Shown: positions 54,011 to 63,950, numbered from the stretch's first letter. The stretch: DNA of 64,000 nt from Muribaculaceae bacterium (GCA_017555085.1 JAFZHD010000040.1:106847-170846), one strand, 5' to 3'. Numbers and translations are program-made. Notes: generated by a model not told the origin, from the letters alone.

Positions 54011-55015
54011 TTACTTCCAAGTTTTGCGGCCGCGCAGGTAGTAGTCGACAATGATGTTGCGATGAGTGTCGCTGCGTTGGTCGAGGAGGTCGATGTCGGG
54101 GTGTGAGGTGTAGCGCTTTCTCATTGTGCGGAAATCGTTGTGCGCTTTGAGTATGGCGTTGGCGTTTTTGAAATCAAATGTAGCCATAAATTTAGCCCAT
54201 GCAATGGTGTCGAGCAGTCGGCGCACAAAGAGTTTGCGGCTGCGAGTCGAGTCGGGCAGATTTTTATGGAGCATGAGCAGGTTGTTGCGGAAGTTTAGAT
54301 AGGTTTTGCGCGGATTTGATGCCGGCAGACTGCCGCCGCCCAAGTGATAGACCAAGCTTTGTGGCACTACTTTGATGTCGTAGCCCATGAGCAACACGCG
54401 CCAACACAAGTCGATTTCTTCCATGTGGGCAAAGAAGTCTTTGTCGAGTCCGCCTGCGGTGAGATACACCTGTGAGCGTATCATGAGCGCGGCGCCGGTT
54501 GCCCAAAATACCGAAATCACATCGTCATATTGTCCGTGGTCTTTTTCCACGGTGCCAAAGATGCGTCCGCGGCAATAGGGATAGCCGTTGCGGTCGATAA
54601 AGCCTCCCGATGCTCCGGCATACTCAAACTCGTCTTTTTGCTTGTAGGCCAACAGTTTGGGCTGGCATGCGCCGACATTGGGATTGGCTTCCATATATTC
54701 ATATAGGGGAGTTATCCATCCAGGGGCTGTGGCTACATCGGAGTTGAGAAGTATGGTGTATTTATATTGTGTCTGCTCAATGGCGAGGTTATAGCCTTGG
54801 GCAAAACCGTGGTTGGTGCCAAATTGCAGCAGTTTCACATCGGGAAACTTGGCTTTGAGCAACTCTACCGAATTGTCGGTGCTGCCGTTGTCGGCCACAA
54901 TAATATCGGCCACAGCACTGTCGGTTGTCGCCACCACCTGGGGCAAATACTCGTTGAGTAGGTCGTGTCCGTTCCAATTAAGGATGATGACGGCTATTGG
55001 CTTATTGCTGTTCAT
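54011..55015 (-). CDS. Glycosyltransferase family 2
   Basis: This 334-residue GT-A enzyme opens PIAVIILNWNGHDLLNEYLP and has IVADNGSTDNSVELLKAKF and LNSDVATAPGWITPLYEYM with the DxD-like acidic pair. EEIDLCWRVLLMGYDIKVVP is the later part. It probably transfers a sugar to a cell-surface glycan. The gene overlaps the preceding acyltransferase by 14 bases. Confidence 0.88.
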   Translation of the reverse strand: MNSNKPIAVIILNWNGHDLLNEYLPQVVATTDSAVADIIVADNGSTDNSVELLKAKFPDVKLLQFGTNHGFAQGYNLAIEQTQYKYTILLNSDVATAPGWITPLYEYMEANPNVGACQPKLLAYKQKDEFEYAGASGGFIDRNGYPYCRGRIFGTVEKDHGQYDDVISVFWATGAALMIRSQVYLTAGGLDKDFFAHMEEIDLCWRVLLMGYDIKVVPQSLVYHLGGGSLPASNPRKTYLNFRNNLLMLHKNLPDSTRSRKLFVRRLLDTIAWAKFMATFDFKNANAILKAHNDFRTMRKRYTSHPDIDLLDQRSDTHRNIIVDYYLRGRKTWK

Positions 55016-55922
55016 TGGCAGGGGGATTGGGTAGTGTTACTTTCTTTTTCCAACGCTTGTGGGTCCACAGCCAAATGTGCGGGTTGTTGATGATTGTCTG
55101 TTCGAGCAATGTGGCATATTGGGCTGTGATGTAGAGTTCGGGGCAGGTTGAAGCATCGTCGGTGATGACGCGTTGTGTGATGTGGTAATGTCCGCGTCGG
55201 GGCTTTGTAATGTCCCAATACACTACGGCCATCGATAGTTTGCGGGCAATGGTTTCGGTGCCCGAAATGATGGCTGTGGGGTGGTTGAGAAACGAGGTAA
55301 TGTATTGGTCGTCGCCACGGCTCGGTTTTTGGTCGCTCATAAAGCCTGTCACGACGGGCATATTGTCGCGACGGTAGCGAATCAACTCGCGAAATACGGT
55401 TGTTTTGGGTAACGATACCGAGTTAAAGCGGCTGCGCAGTTTGAGAAAATACTCGTCAAACCATTTGTTTTTGAGCGGGCGATACACTTGGGCAAATACC
55501 ATCTCTTTGTTGACTTGGTGGCGTGTCCACAATGTCACCGAGGGCACCCATTCCCAGTTTCCGCAATGCGACAGATACACGGCTACCGATTTGCCTTGTG
55601 CGACATAGTTGTCAATGATGTCAATGCCTTCAAATGTGATGCGTTGGCGCATTTGCTCGTCGGTGACGTGGCCCACTTTGATGGTCTCCATAATGTAGTC
55701 GGCAAAGTGGCGGTAAAATTGGCGCTCGATGCGTTTGATTTCATCAGCTGACTTGTCGGGGAACGATTCGGTGAGGTTTTTGGTCACCACTTTGCGGCGG
55801 TAGCGCACAATGTAATATACCAAAACAAACATAAAATCGGCCAAGGCATATATTGCCCAAAAGGGCAGATGGGCTATGCCAGCCAAAATCCATTTCAATG
55901 GGAGATATTTCCAATGTTTCAT
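55002..55922 (-). CDS. Lipid A acyltransferase, LpxL/HtrB-like
   Basis: This 306-residue inner-membrane acyltransferase has one N-terminal helix (about 11-40), then the HX4E active site HCGNWEW (about 121-127) and NMPVVTGFMSDQKPSRGDDQYITSFL. It adds a secondary acyl chain to lipid A or a related lipid. Its stop overlaps the GT2 start and its start overlaps the mtaB stop, so all three are tightly coupled. Confidence 0.9.
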   Translation of the reverse strand: MKHWKYLPLKWILAGIAHLPFWAIYALADFMFVLVYYIVRYRRKVVTKNLTESFPDKSADEIKRIERQFYRHFADYIMETIKVGHVTDEQMRQRITFEGIDIIDNYVAQGKSVAVYLSHCGNWEWVPSVTLWTRHQVNKEMVFAQVYRPLKNKWFDEYFLKLRSRFNSVSLPKTTVFRELIRYRRDNMPVVTGFMSDQKPSRGDDQYITSFLNHPTAIISGTETIARKLSMAVVYWDITKPRRGHYHITQRVITDDASTCPELYITAQYATLLEQTIINNPHIWLWTHKRWKKKVTLPNPPANEQQ

Positions 55923-57238
55923 AAAGCCAAAGTTCCGGTTATTTCTTCGCCGCTTTCGCTGAGGGCGTCGAGGGTTACGGGTGTTACTTGGTTTGACAAC
56001 TGTGCCGATGCGCTAACCTCGACTTTAAGGTAGTTGTCGGTAAATCCGCTCATGGGCTTGTTGCGGCGGGGATGTTCGAGCAACACGGGGCGAGTGGTGC
56101 CTATGAATCGGTTGCTGAAATCGCGCAACTTGCGCTCTGAAATGTCGAGCATGATGCGTGTGCGGTGGTGTTTCTCGGCTTGGTCAACAACATGCTCGAT
56201 GTTGAGGGCCTTGGTGCCGGGGCGTTCGGAATAGGTGAATATGTGCAAACGCGAAATGTCGAGTGATTCGACAAATTGGCGCGAAAGTTCAAAGCGTTCG
56301 GGAGTTTCGCCGCGTGCGCCCACGATGAGGTCAACGCCGATGAATGCGTGGGGCATTGTGGTGCGAATTTTCTCCACTTTCGAGCGGAAAAGTGCGGTGT
56401 CGTAATGGCGGTGCATGAGTTTCAGCACATCGTCGTTGCCGCTTTGCAAGGGTATGTGGAAATGGGGCATAAAACGCTTTGATGCTGCCACCCATTCAAT
56501 GATTTCGTCGGTGAGCAAGTTGGGCTCGATTGATGAAATGCGATAGCGCTCAATGCCTTCAACCTCGTCGAGTGCTTTGATGAGGTCAAAGAAAGTGTCG
56601 GTGCGGCCTTTGCCAAAGTCACCGATGTTAACACCTGTGATGACAATTTCCTTGCCGCCTTCGGCAGCCACCTCGCGTGCTTGTGCCACAAGGTCGTCGA
56701 TGTTGCCCGAGCGGCTGCGTCCGCGCGCCATGGGAATGGTGCAATAGGTGCAGTAGTAGTCGCAGCCGTCTTGCACTTTGAGGAAATATCGGGTACGGTC
56801 GCCGCGAGAGCATGAGGGCGAGAACGCGCGAATGTCTTTTGTGGGGGTGATGAGGGTGCGTGGCTCATGTGTTTTGAGCCATTGGTCAAGATAGTCGGCA
56901 AGCAAAAGTTTGCGGTCGGTGCCGGCCACCACAGCCACGCCGTCGATAGCGGCCACTTCTTCGCTTTTGAGTTGGGCATAGCAACCGGTAACGATGATTG
57001 CGGCATTGGGGTGTTTCTTGTGTAACGAGCGGATGGCCTGACGGCATTTTTTGTCGGCCAATTCGGTCACGCTACAAGTGTTCACAACGCATATATCGGG
57101 AGTTTCTCCTGCTTGGGCGCGGCGAATGCCTCGGTCGGCAAAAATCTTTGCCACAGTCGAGGTTTCGGCAAAGTTGAGTTTGCAGCCAAGAGTATGAAAC
57201 GATGCTGTAAAATTGCCAAAAGTGGTGTTGTCTATCAT
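55919..57238 (-). CDS. mtaB: tRNA t6A37 methylthiotransferase
   Basis: This 439-residue radical SAM enzyme converts t6A37 of tRNA to ms2t6A. The UPF0004 domain has TLGCKLNFAET, VVNTCSVTELADKK and IVTGCYAQ, each with a cluster Cys. The radical SAM site is VQDGCDYYCTYCTIPMARG (CX3CX2C). A C-terminal TRAM-like part follows. All cluster cysteines are present. It overlaps the next gene by four bases. A -7 box (TATCTTTG on minus) lies at 57258-57265. Confidence 0.93.
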   Translation of the reverse strand: MIDNTTFGNFTASFHTLGCKLNFAETSTVAKIFADRGIRRAQAGETPDICVVNTCSVTELADKKCRQAIRSLHKKHPNAAIIVTGCYAQLKSEEVAAIDGVAVVAGTDRKLLLADYLDQWLKTHEPRTLITPTKDIRAFSPSCSRGDRTRYFLKVQDGCDYYCTYCTIPMARGRSRSGNIDDLVAQAREVAAEGGKEIVITGVNIGDFGKGRTDTFFDLIKALDEVEGIERYRISSIEPNLLTDEIIEWVAASKRFMPHFHIPLQSGNDDVLKLMHRHYDTALFRSKVEKIRTTMPHAFIGVDLIVGARGETPERFELSRQFVESLDISRLHIFTYSERPGTKALNIEHVVDQAEKHHRTRIMLDISERKLRDFSNRFIGTTRPVLLEHPRRNKPMSGFTDNYLKVEVSASAQLSNQVTPVTLDALSESGEEITGTLAL

Positions 57239-57330
57239 TGATTATATAATTATAAGGCAAAGATAATATAATGAATTGAGAATAGAAAATTGAGCATTGA
57301 TAATTAGCCACTAATCCCCGCGTTGCCGAT

Positions 57331-57366
57331 AAAAAAACACCGCCTCGGGTTAGTCGGGGCGGTGGT
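57331..57366 (-). terminator. Terminator after argC
   Basis: On the minus strand a 10-bp stem with one wobble pair (57338-57347 with 57355-57364) is followed by seven T residues. Confidence 0.8.
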
Positions 57367-57390
57367 ATTGAGAGTGTTGAATGTGATGCG

Positions 57391-58362
57391 TTAGAATGCC
57401 GAGGGTTTGAGGGCGAGGCCTACGCGCTCGTGCAAGCCAAAGAGCAAGTTCATGTTGTGAACGGCTTGGCCCGATGCACCTTTGACAAGGTTGTCAATCA
57501 CTGATGTGATGAGGAGTTTGCCGTCAATTTTTTCGAGGTGCAAGATACACTTGTTGGTGTTAACCACATCTTTGAGGTCGGGTGCTTTGTCGGTGACAAA
57601 GGTAAAGTTGTGGTCGCTATAATATTCGTCGTAAAGGCGGCGAATTTCGCTCAACTCAACGGGGCAGTCAATGTAAACGATTGCCATGATGCCTCGTGAG
57701 AAACAGCCACGCACGGGAATGAAGTTGATGTCGGCTTTGAAACTGTTTTGCAATGTTGAGAGCGATTGGCGAATTTCGGCAAGGTGTTGGTGCTTGAACG
57801 GTTTGTAAATCGATACATTGTCGTTGCGCCAAGAGAAGTGTGATGTTGCCGAGGGTTTCACGCCTGCGCCGGTGCTGCCTGTGATTGCTGTGACATGAAT
57901 GTCAGAGTTGAGCAAGAGGTTTTTGGCCAAGGGCAATAATGCAAGTTGAATGGCGGTGGCAAAGCAACCGGGGTTGGCTACGCGAGTGGCACCGCGAACG
58001 ATGCGTTTGCGGTTGAGTTCGGGCAAGCCATATACGAAGTCGTGAGTGCCGTCTTCGATGCGATAGTCGGTAGAGAGGTCGATAATTTTGATGTTTTCGG
58101 GCACATTGTTGCTTTCCATAAAGGTGCGTGTGGTGCCGTGGGGAGTACAGCAAAACAATACATCTATTTCTTCCCAAGGTGTAAGTTCGGTGAAACGGAG
58201 TTCGGTTTCGCCAATAAGACCTTGGTGAACATCAGAAACGAGGTTTCCGGCGTTGCTTGAACTGTTAATCCACGCGATTTCGACATCGGGGTGGTTGATG
58301 AGGAGACGAATCAATTCGCCGGCGGTGTAACCTGCTCCGCCAATAATGCCTGCTTTTATCAT
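57391..58362 (-). CDS. argC: N-acetyl (or N-succinyl) gamma-glutamyl-phosphate reductase
   Basis: This 323-residue ArgC reduces acyl-glutamyl phosphate to the semialdehyde. It has the NADP loop IGGAGYTAGELIRLL (8-22) and catalytic Cys in RVANPGCFATAIQL. In Bacteroidota the pathway runs on N-succinylated intermediates in some species, so the acyl group is open. The gene is the last of argR-GNAT-argG-argC. A terminator follows. Confidence 0.93.
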   Translation of the reverse strand: MIKAGIIGGAGYTAGELIRLLINHPDVEIAWINSSSNAGNLVSDVHQGLIGETELRFTELTPWEEIDVLFCCTPHGTTRTFMESNNVPENIKIIDLSTDYRIEDGTHDFVYGLPELNRKRIVRGATRVANPGCFATAIQLALLPLAKNLLLNSDIHVTAITGSTGAGVKPSATSHFSWRNDNVSIYKPFKHQHLAEIRQSLSTLQNSFKADINFIPVRGCFSRGIMAIVYIDCPVELSEIRRLYDEYYSDHNFTFVTDKAPDLKDVVNTNKCILHLEKIDGKLLITSVIDNLVKGASGQAVHNMNLLFGLHERVGLALKPSAF

Positions 58363-58368
58363 AGATGC

Positions 58369-59574
58369 TTAAATTTGTTCGTCTTGATGGTTGGCATAAT
58401 AAGCGCGAAGAGCGGTAGCCGATACTTTGATGAAGCCTTTGGCATCGTCGGCGGTCCAGCCTTTTTGAGTTTCGCCATATTCGCCGAGTTTGTTTTTCAC
58501 CAAGTCGTCGGCACTTTCAACGCCAACTGTTGAGAATGACAAGGGACGGAGTTCGAGGATAGCCGTACCGTTGACATTGCGTTGTGAGTTGTCGAGCATT
58601 GCTTCGATGTCGCGCATCACGGGTTCGAGATACTGGCTCTCGTGGAGGAACATGCCATACCAGTTTGCCACTTGGTCTTTCCAGTATTGTTGCCACTTGC
58701 TGAGAGTGTATTTTTCGAGGAAACGGTGAGCCGAGATGATGAGCATGGGAGCCGCAGCCTCAAAGCCTACGCGGCCTTTGATGCCGATGATGGTGTCGCC
58801 CACATGCATGTCGCGACCAACGCCATAGGCTGCGCCGATTTCTTCAACTTTTTGAATAGCTTGGATGGGGTCGTCAAAACGCTCGTCGTTAACGGCTTTG
58901 AGTTCGCCTTTCTCAAAAGTGAGGCGCAACTGTTCGCTGCCTTCTTTGGTGCAGTGTTTGAGGTAAGCCGATTCGGGGAGACCTTGTGCCGAGTCGAGAA
59001 TTTCGCCACCGCAGATTGATGTTCCCCAAAGTCCCACATTGTAACTGTATTTGAGTTTTGTGAAGTCGGCCGAGAAACCGTTTTTGTTGAGGTAGTCTAT
59101 TTCTTCTTGGCGCGAGAGGTTGTTGTCGCGAGTGAGGGTGATGATTTCAACACCGGGAGCCATAACGAGGAATGTCATGTCAAAGCGAATTTGGTCGTTG
59201 CCGGCACCTGTTGAGCCGTGAGCGATAGCGTCGGCACCGATTTCGTTGGCATAACGGGCAATGGCGATGGCTTGGAAAATGCGTTCAGAACTTACCGAGA
59301 TGGGGTAGGTGCCGTTGCGCAACACATTACCATAAATCATGTATTTGAGGCTCTTGTCATAGTACTCGCGAGTAACATCGAGAGTTACATATTTAGTTGC
59401 TCCGAGTTTGTAGGCATTGGCTTCGTTTGTAGCCAACTGCTCGGGACTGAAACCGCCAGTGTTGGCACAAGCGGCATATACTTCATAACCTTTTTCTTTG
59501 GCGAGATACATTACAGTGTAAGAGGTGTCGAGACCGCCACTGAATGCTACTACGACTTTTTTCTTTTGTTCCAT
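58369..59574 (-). CDS. argG: Argininosuccinate synthase
   Basis: This 401-residue ArgG joins citrulline and aspartate using ATP. It opens VVVAFSGGLDTSYTVMYLA (PP-loop) and has STGAGNDQIRFDMTF and VGRDMHVGDTIIGIKGRVGFEAA. Length is normal. It is 36 nt after the GNAT gene and 6 nt before argC. Confidence 0.95.
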   Translation of the reverse strand: MEQKKKVVVAFSGGLDTSYTVMYLAKEKGYEVYAACANTGGFSPEQLATNEANAYKLGATKYVTLDVTREYYDKSLKYMIYGNVLRNGTYPISVSSERIFQAIAIARYANEIGADAIAHGSTGAGNDQIRFDMTFLVMAPGVEIITLTRDNNLSRQEEIDYLNKNGFSADFTKLKYSYNVGLWGTSICGGEILDSAQGLPESAYLKHCTKEGSEQLRLTFEKGELKAVNDERFDDPIQAIQKVEEIGAAYGVGRDMHVGDTIIGIKGRVGFEAAAPMLIISAHRFLEKYTLSKWQQYWKDQVANWYGMFLHESQYLEPVMRDIEAMLDNSQRNVNGTAILELRPLSFSTVGVESADDLVKNKLGEYGETQKGWTADDAKGFIKVSATALRAYYANHQDEQI

Positions 59575-59610
59575 TTATGTAGATGTTTGTTTTATATTCG
59601 GTAAATTGAA

Positions 59611-60192
59611 TTATTGGTTATCATCGGCGATGTCGCGACGACGGTTTTTGATTTCGATGGGGTCATAGAGCAACCCTGTGCACAGACATTTGTGTCCGCC
59701 GTTGCGTTGCAAGATGTCGTAGTTGACACAACTTTCGCAACCGCGCCAAAATGCGGGGTCGTCGGTCAATTCATCAAAAGTGACGGGACGGTAACCGAGT
59801 TCAAAGTTCATTTTCATAACGGCAGCACCTGTTGTGAGTGAGAAAATTTTTGCTTCGGGAAACATTTCTCTCGACAAGTCAAAGATGCGGCGTTTGATGC
59901 GGGTTGCGAGCCCCAATCCGCGGTATTTGTTGGCAACAATAAGACCTGAATTGGCCACAAATTGCTTGTTGCTCCATGATTCGATGTAACTGAAACCGGC
60001 AAACTCGCCGTTGCAGATTGCAACAACTGCTTTGCCTTCAACCATTTTTTGAGTCACATATTCAGGAGAACGCTTGGCAATACCTGTACCGCGAATTTTT
60101 GCGGCACGGTTGATAGTGTCAAGGATTTCGTCAACATATTTGATGTGTTCCTCTGATGCAACCAAAACTTCAATTACGGGTTGATTTTCCAT
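59611..60192 (-). CDS. GNAT N-acyltransferase in the arginine operon
   Basis: This 193-residue GNAT protein has the acyl-CoA loop YRGLGLATRIKRRIFDL near 89-105. It also has a cysteine-bearing segment (FWRGCESCVNYDILQRNGGHKC) whose role is unclear. It sits between argR and argG, which makes it the likely N-acylglutamate synthase of the pathway; a homologue in Bacteroides has, as I recall, been proposed for that job on genetic evidence. The acyl donor is not shown. Confidence 0.75.
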   Translation of the reverse strand: MENQPVIEVLVASEEHIKYVDEILDTINRAAKIRGTGIAKRSPEYVTQKMVEGKAVVAICNGEFAGFSYIESWSNKQFVANSGLIVANKYRGLGLATRIKRRIFDLSREMFPEAKIFSLTTGAAVMKMNFELGYRPVTFDELTDDPAFWRGCESCVNYDILQRNGGHKCLCTGLLYDPIEIKNRRRDIADDNQ

Positions 60193-60241
60193 TTTTATTA
60201 AGTCGCTATTGTGTTTTAGTGATTAAAAAATACTGATTAAC

Positions 60242-60769
60242 TTATATGTCATCGTCATCGCCGATAAACTGTTCGCGTGCATCGGCCATCACATGAGAGG
60301 GCAAGAACGACGAGAACAGCGCATACAAGTCGCTGCGTGACGATTTTTCGTTTACGACGGCAAACACGGTGTCGGCGCCGGGAATTGTGCCGAGAATGTG
60401 TTCCGATTCAAGCATGTCGATGTCATAGGCCAATCCGCTGGCATAGCCGTTGCGAGTTTTGATAACGACGATGTTGCGAGAGATTGTGCATGACAAGGCC
60501 GCGGGGTGCAAACTCGACTGAACGGTGTTCTGATTCTTGGCAAATGGCTCGCTGCTCATTTGGTTAGAATCGGCAATGACATATCTGTAACCGCCCAAAT
60601 CGGTGGCCACTTTGGTGGTGCGCAACATTTTGAGGTCGCGCGACAAGGTGGCTTGGGTTACAATAAAACCTCTGATAGCCAACTGCTTTGATAGCTCTTC
60701 TTGGCTGCCAATGCTATTGTGGGTGAGTATGTCGATAATTACCGGGAGTCGTGATTTCCTTTTTTTCAT
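60242..60769 (-). CDS. argR: Arginine repressor
   Basis: This 175-residue ArgR starts at ATG 60769 (MKKRKSRLPVIIDILTHNSI); an extension upstream was dropped. The N-terminal winged helix has SQEELSKQLAIRGFIVTQATLSRDLKMLRTTKV. The C-terminal domain has the arginine-binding GTIPGADTVFAVV. It senses arginine and regulates the operon, itself included. A palindrome upstream of its promoter at 60834-60856 may be an ARG box. Confidence 0.93.
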   Translation of the reverse strand: MKKRKSRLPVIIDILTHNSIGSQEELSKQLAIRGFIVTQATLSRDLKMLRTTKVATDLGGYRYVIADSNQMSSEPFAKNQNTVQSSLHPAALSCTISRNIVVIKTRNGYASGLAYDIDMLESEHILGTIPGADTVFAVVNEKSSRSDLYALFSSFLPSHVMADAREQFIGDDDDI

Positions 60770-60795
60770 AAAATGATTGATTAATGTCGTCAATG

Positions 60796-60803
60796 CAAAG
60801 TTA
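60796..60803 (-). promoter_or_regulatory. -7 box of the arginine operon
   Basis: The minus strand reads TAACTTTG, about 27 bases before the argR start. Confidence 0.5.
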
Positions 60804-60833
60804 CAAACTAAAAATTGAATAAACATAGAAACG

Positions 60834-60856
60834 GCATAAAAAATTAATTTTTATGC
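60834..60856. promoter_or_regulatory. AT-rich palindrome, candidate ArgR operator
   Basis: GCAT plus A tract, central TTAA, T tract plus ATGC: a nearly perfect 23-base palindrome about 70 bases upstream of argR, just before its promoter. Its AT-rich dyad with G/C-capped ends resembles ARG boxes, but the match to the known consensus is only partial. Confidence 0.4.
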
Positions 60857-60864
60857 AATTATTG

Positions 60865-60898
60865 GCGCAGAATTCTTAGAAAATGTAAGTTTCTGCGC
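60865..60898 (-). terminator. Hairpin after waaA
   Basis: Eight-bp stem (60865-60872 with 60891-60898) plus inner CTTA/TAAG lies just after the waaA stop. The T tract is poor, so termination may be weak. Confidence 0.5.
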
Positions 60899-60900
60899 GA

Positions 60901-62136
60901 CTATCGTCGTCGGAAAATGTCGGCAAAGATTTTGTCGGTTGCTCCTATGTTTTGCTCGATGTATTGACGGGCAATGTTGCCTGACAAGGTGATTTTTTCG
61001 TCGCTCATTGACTGCATGAGTTGCTCAAACTCCTCTTTTGAGTTGATGCTGAATGCGCCGCCCAATGAGGTGAGGTCGCACGCTTCTTTGAATTTGTCAA
61101 ATCGAGGTCCGAAAATGATGGGCATGCCATATACGGCTGCTTCGTTAATGTTGTGGATTCCGGCACCAAAGCCGCCTCCGATATATGCTATGTCGCCATA
61201 GCGGTAGATGCTTGCAAGCAAGCCGAAACAATCGATGATGATGCAACGCACGCTGCTGAAATCGAATTCGGTGCGCTCTTTGATTTGCGACCAAAGCATT
61301 GAGCCGGGAATGGCTTTTTGCAGTTGTGCCAATCGGTGGGCGTCAAACTCGTGGGGCGCGATAATGGCTTTGAAGCGGGGGCTGTTGTTGAGCCATTGTG
61401 AATATACCGCTTCGTCGGCTTCCCAACTGCTGCCCACAACCATGATGTGTGATGCCGATGCCTTGAATGCTGCAATCTGTGGCAACTCAACGGTTGTTTT
61501 CATAATGTCGGTCACGCGGTCAAAGCGGGTGTCGCCTGCAACGGTGACATTGTTGATGTTGATGCCGGCCAAGAGTTGTCGCGAGTTGTCGTCTTGCACA
61601 TAAATGTGGGTGTAACATTTGAGAATGTTGCGGAATGTGCCGCCAAGAGGCTTGAAAAACGATTGCGACTTGCGGAATATGGCCGATATGAGATAGGTGG
61701 GAATGTTGCGTTTGGCAAGTTGCTGCATGTAGTTGCCCCAAAACTCATATTTGACAAATATGGCCATTTCGGGATTGACCAAGTCGATGAAACGGCGGGC
61801 ATTGGCTACTGTGTCAAACGGCAGATAGCACACGGCATCAACTTTGTCGTAGTTTTTGCGCACTTCATAGCCCGATGGCGAGAAGAAAGTGAGCAATATT
61901 TTGCGGTCGGGATACTGACTGCGAATTTTCTCGATAAGGGGGCGGCCCTGTTCAAATTCGCCCAAAGATGCAGCATGAATCCAAATGTAGCGGTGCTCAC
62001 GATTGAGGGTGCGACTCAAGTAGTCAAAGGCTGCTTTTTGGCCTTTGACCATGATTGCGATTTTTTCAATTCGCATTGATGCGAGTCGGGCACCAAATCG
62101 ATAAAGGGCGATACCGGCGTTGTAAAGTGGATTCAT
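60901..62136 (-). CDS. waaA: 3-deoxy-D-manno-octulosonic acid (Kdo) transferase
   Basis: This 411-residue GT30 enzyme adds Kdo to lipid A precursor. It opens with a membrane-near helix and has IWIHAASLGEFEQGRPLIEKIR (motif with the essential Glu), KILLTFFSPSGYEV and the C-terminal IAYIGGGFGAGIHNINEAAVYG. Length is normal. It is 24 nt after gltX. Confidence 0.94.
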   Translation of the reverse strand: MNPLYNAGIALYRFGARLASMRIEKIAIMVKGQKAAFDYLSRTLNREHRYIWIHAASLGEFEQGRPLIEKIRSQYPDRKILLTFFSPSGYEVRKNYDKVDAVCYLPFDTVANARRFIDLVNPEMAIFVKYEFWGNYMQQLAKRNIPTYLISAIFRKSQSFFKPLGGTFRNILKCYTHIYVQDDNSRQLLAGININNVTVAGDTRFDRVTDIMKTTVELPQIAAFKASASHIMVVGSSWEADEAVYSQWLNNSPRFKAIIAPHEFDAHRLAQLQKAIPGSMLWSQIKERTEFDFSSVRCIIIDCFGLLASIYRYGDIAYIGGGFGAGIHNINEAAVYGMPIIFGPRFDKFKEACDLTSLGGAFSINSKEEFEQLMQSMSDEKITLSGNIARQYIEQNIGATDKIFADIFRRR

Positions 62137-62160
62137 CGTTTAGTCAGTGATGACGATGAT

Positions 62161-63684
62161 TTATTCGACAGTGATGTTTTCGATACCGCGGCGCACTCGT
62201 GCAATGGTTTCTTCCTTGCCGAGCAATTCGGTGATGTCAAACATGTGAGGACCTTTGCAATCGCCCACAACAGTGAGGCGGAACGCGTTCATCACATTGC
62301 CCATGTGGTAGCCATTGTCGGTAATCCAACCGATAACCGATGTCTCGGCAGCCGCGCAAGAGAAATCTTCGAGCGTATTGAGGTGGTCGATGAGGCTGTT
62401 GAGCAATTGGGGAGTGTCTTCTTTCCAACGCTTTTTCACTGCTTTGGCCTCATATTCGGTGGGAGCGACAAAGAAGTATTGTGCTTGGTCCCAAAGGTCG
62501 CGAACAAAGTTGATGCGGTCTTTTACCATCGACACCACGCGAGTGATGTATTGGTCGCTGTAACCGCTGATGCCGTTGGCTTCAAGCACGGGCTTGAAGA
62601 GTTGGGCCAACTGTTCGTTGTCGAGTTCTTGGAGATATTTGTGGTTGAACCATTTGCCCTTTTCAAAGTCAAATTTTGCGCCTGATTTAGAGCAGTGGTC
62701 AAGAGAGAATTTCTCAATGAGTTGTTGCATTGACATGATTTCGGTGTCGTCGCCAGGATTCCAACCGAGGAGGGCGAGGAAGTTAACCACGGCTTCGGGA
62801 AGATAACCTGCTTCGCGGTAGCCCGATGAGATTTCGCCCGATTTGGGGTCATGCCATTCGAGGGGGAACACGGGGAAACCGAGACGGTCGCCGTCGCGTT
62901 TGCTGAGTTTGCCTTTTCCGTCGGGTTTGAGCAAGAGGGGCAAGTGAACAAATGCGGGCATAGTGTCGGTCCAGCCAAATGCTTCATAAAGCAACACATG
63001 CAAGGGAGCCGAGGGCAACCATTCTTCGCCACGAATTACATGCGACACTTGCATCAAGTGGTCGTCAACGATGTTGGCGAGGTGATAGGTGGGTAGGTCG
63101 TCGGCACTCTTGTAAAGCACTTTGTCGTCAAGAACCGATGAGTTGATGGTGACTTTGCCACGAATGAGGTCGTTAACCACAACATCGCGTCCGGGTTCGA
63201 TGAGGAAACGCACAACATATTTCTCGCCGTTGTCAATGAGGGCTTTTACTTCGTCGGCCGAGAGTGAGAGCGAGTTGCGCATTGACAAGCGGGTTGATGC
63301 GTCATATTGGAAGTTGGCAACTTCTTGGCGTTTGGCTTCAAGCTCTTCGGGTGTATCAAAAGCCAAATAGGCTTTGCCGGCATCAAGGAGCATTTTTACG
63401 TGTTCGCGATATATGTCGCGACGCTCCGATTGTTTGTAAGGTCCATATTGGCCGCCTTCGCGCACACCTTCATCAATTTTGATGCCGAGCCATGCGAGTG
63501 ACTCGTTGATATAATCTTCGGCGCCGGGGACAAATCGTTGTGAGTCGGTATCCTCGATGCGTAAAATCATTTCGCCCCCGTGTTGACGGGCAAAAAGATA
63601 GTTATATAACGCGGTGCGAACGCCACCGATGTGCAAAGGCCCTGTGGGTGATGGGGCAAATCTTACTCTTACTTTTTGATTCAT
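62161..63684 (-). CDS. gltX: Glutamyl-tRNA synthetase
   Basis: This 507-residue class I synthetase has the HIGH region [18 protein letters not shown] (11-28) and the KMSKS-type site [14 protein letters not shown]. It charges tRNA-Glu, and in organisms lacking GlnRS also tRNA-Gln. Length is normal. A -7 box (TACCTTTG) lies at 63712-63719 on the minus strand. It is followed by waaA. Confidence 0.95.
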   Translation of the reverse strand: MNQKVRVRFAPSPTGPLHIGGVRTALYNYLFARQHGGEMILRIEDTDSQRFVPGAEDYINESLAWLGIKIDEGVREGGQYGPYKQSERRDIYREHVKMLLDAGKAYLAFDTPEELEAKRQEVANFQYDASTRLSMRNSLSLSADEVKALIDNGEKYVVRFLIEPGRDVVVNDLIRGKVTINSSVLDDKVLYKSADDLPTYHLANIVDDHLMQVSHVIRGEEWLPSAPLHVLLYEAFGWTDTMPAFVHLPLLLKPDGKGKLSKRDGDRLGFPVFPLEWHDPKSGEISSGYREAGYLPEAVVNFLALLGWNPGDDTEIMSMQQLIEKFSLDHCSKSGAKFDFEKGKWFNHKYLQELDNEQLAQLFKPVLEANGISGYSDQYITRVVSMVKDRINFVRDLWDQAQYFFVAPTEYEAKAVKKRWKEDTPQLLNSLIDHLNTLEDFSCAAAETSVIGWITDNGYHMGNVMNAFRLTVVGDCKGPHMFDITELLGKEETIARVRRGIENITVE

Positions 63685-63711
63685 TTTTGTGTTGCTCTAT
63701 TAAAACGAGTG

Positions 63712-63719
63712 CAAAGGTA
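63712..63719 (-). promoter_or_regulatory. -7 box of gltX
   Basis: Minus strand TACCTTTG, 27 bases before the gltX start; no clear -33. Confidence 0.45.
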
Positions 63720-63852
63720 CAAAATTATTTAGAAATATGGCATTTCATCGGCTAACTAATAATGCCTATATGCCACTAAAACTCATCAGATAAAATGGGA
63801 ACTATAACTTTGTTGGCACAAAGACAGTCATAACAAACGGATTATTATAACC

Positions 63853-63950
63853 TCACCCCCTCCGAACTCGCGAGCTCGTTCTCGTCCCCCTATCCACTTC
63901 GTGGCAGAGGGACACTTGACAACACAACGACCCCGGAAACACTAGGTTTG
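63853..63950. repeat. Dispersed hairpin repeat, copy 2
   Basis: The gap 63685-64000 holds no gene inside the window. It carries arms TCCCCCTATCCAC and GTGGCAGAGGGA around the loop TTC. A palindromic segment GAACTCGCGAGCTCGTTC precedes the arms. A tail ending in CACTAGG matches the tail of copy 1 at 17799-17880. Confidence 0.65.
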
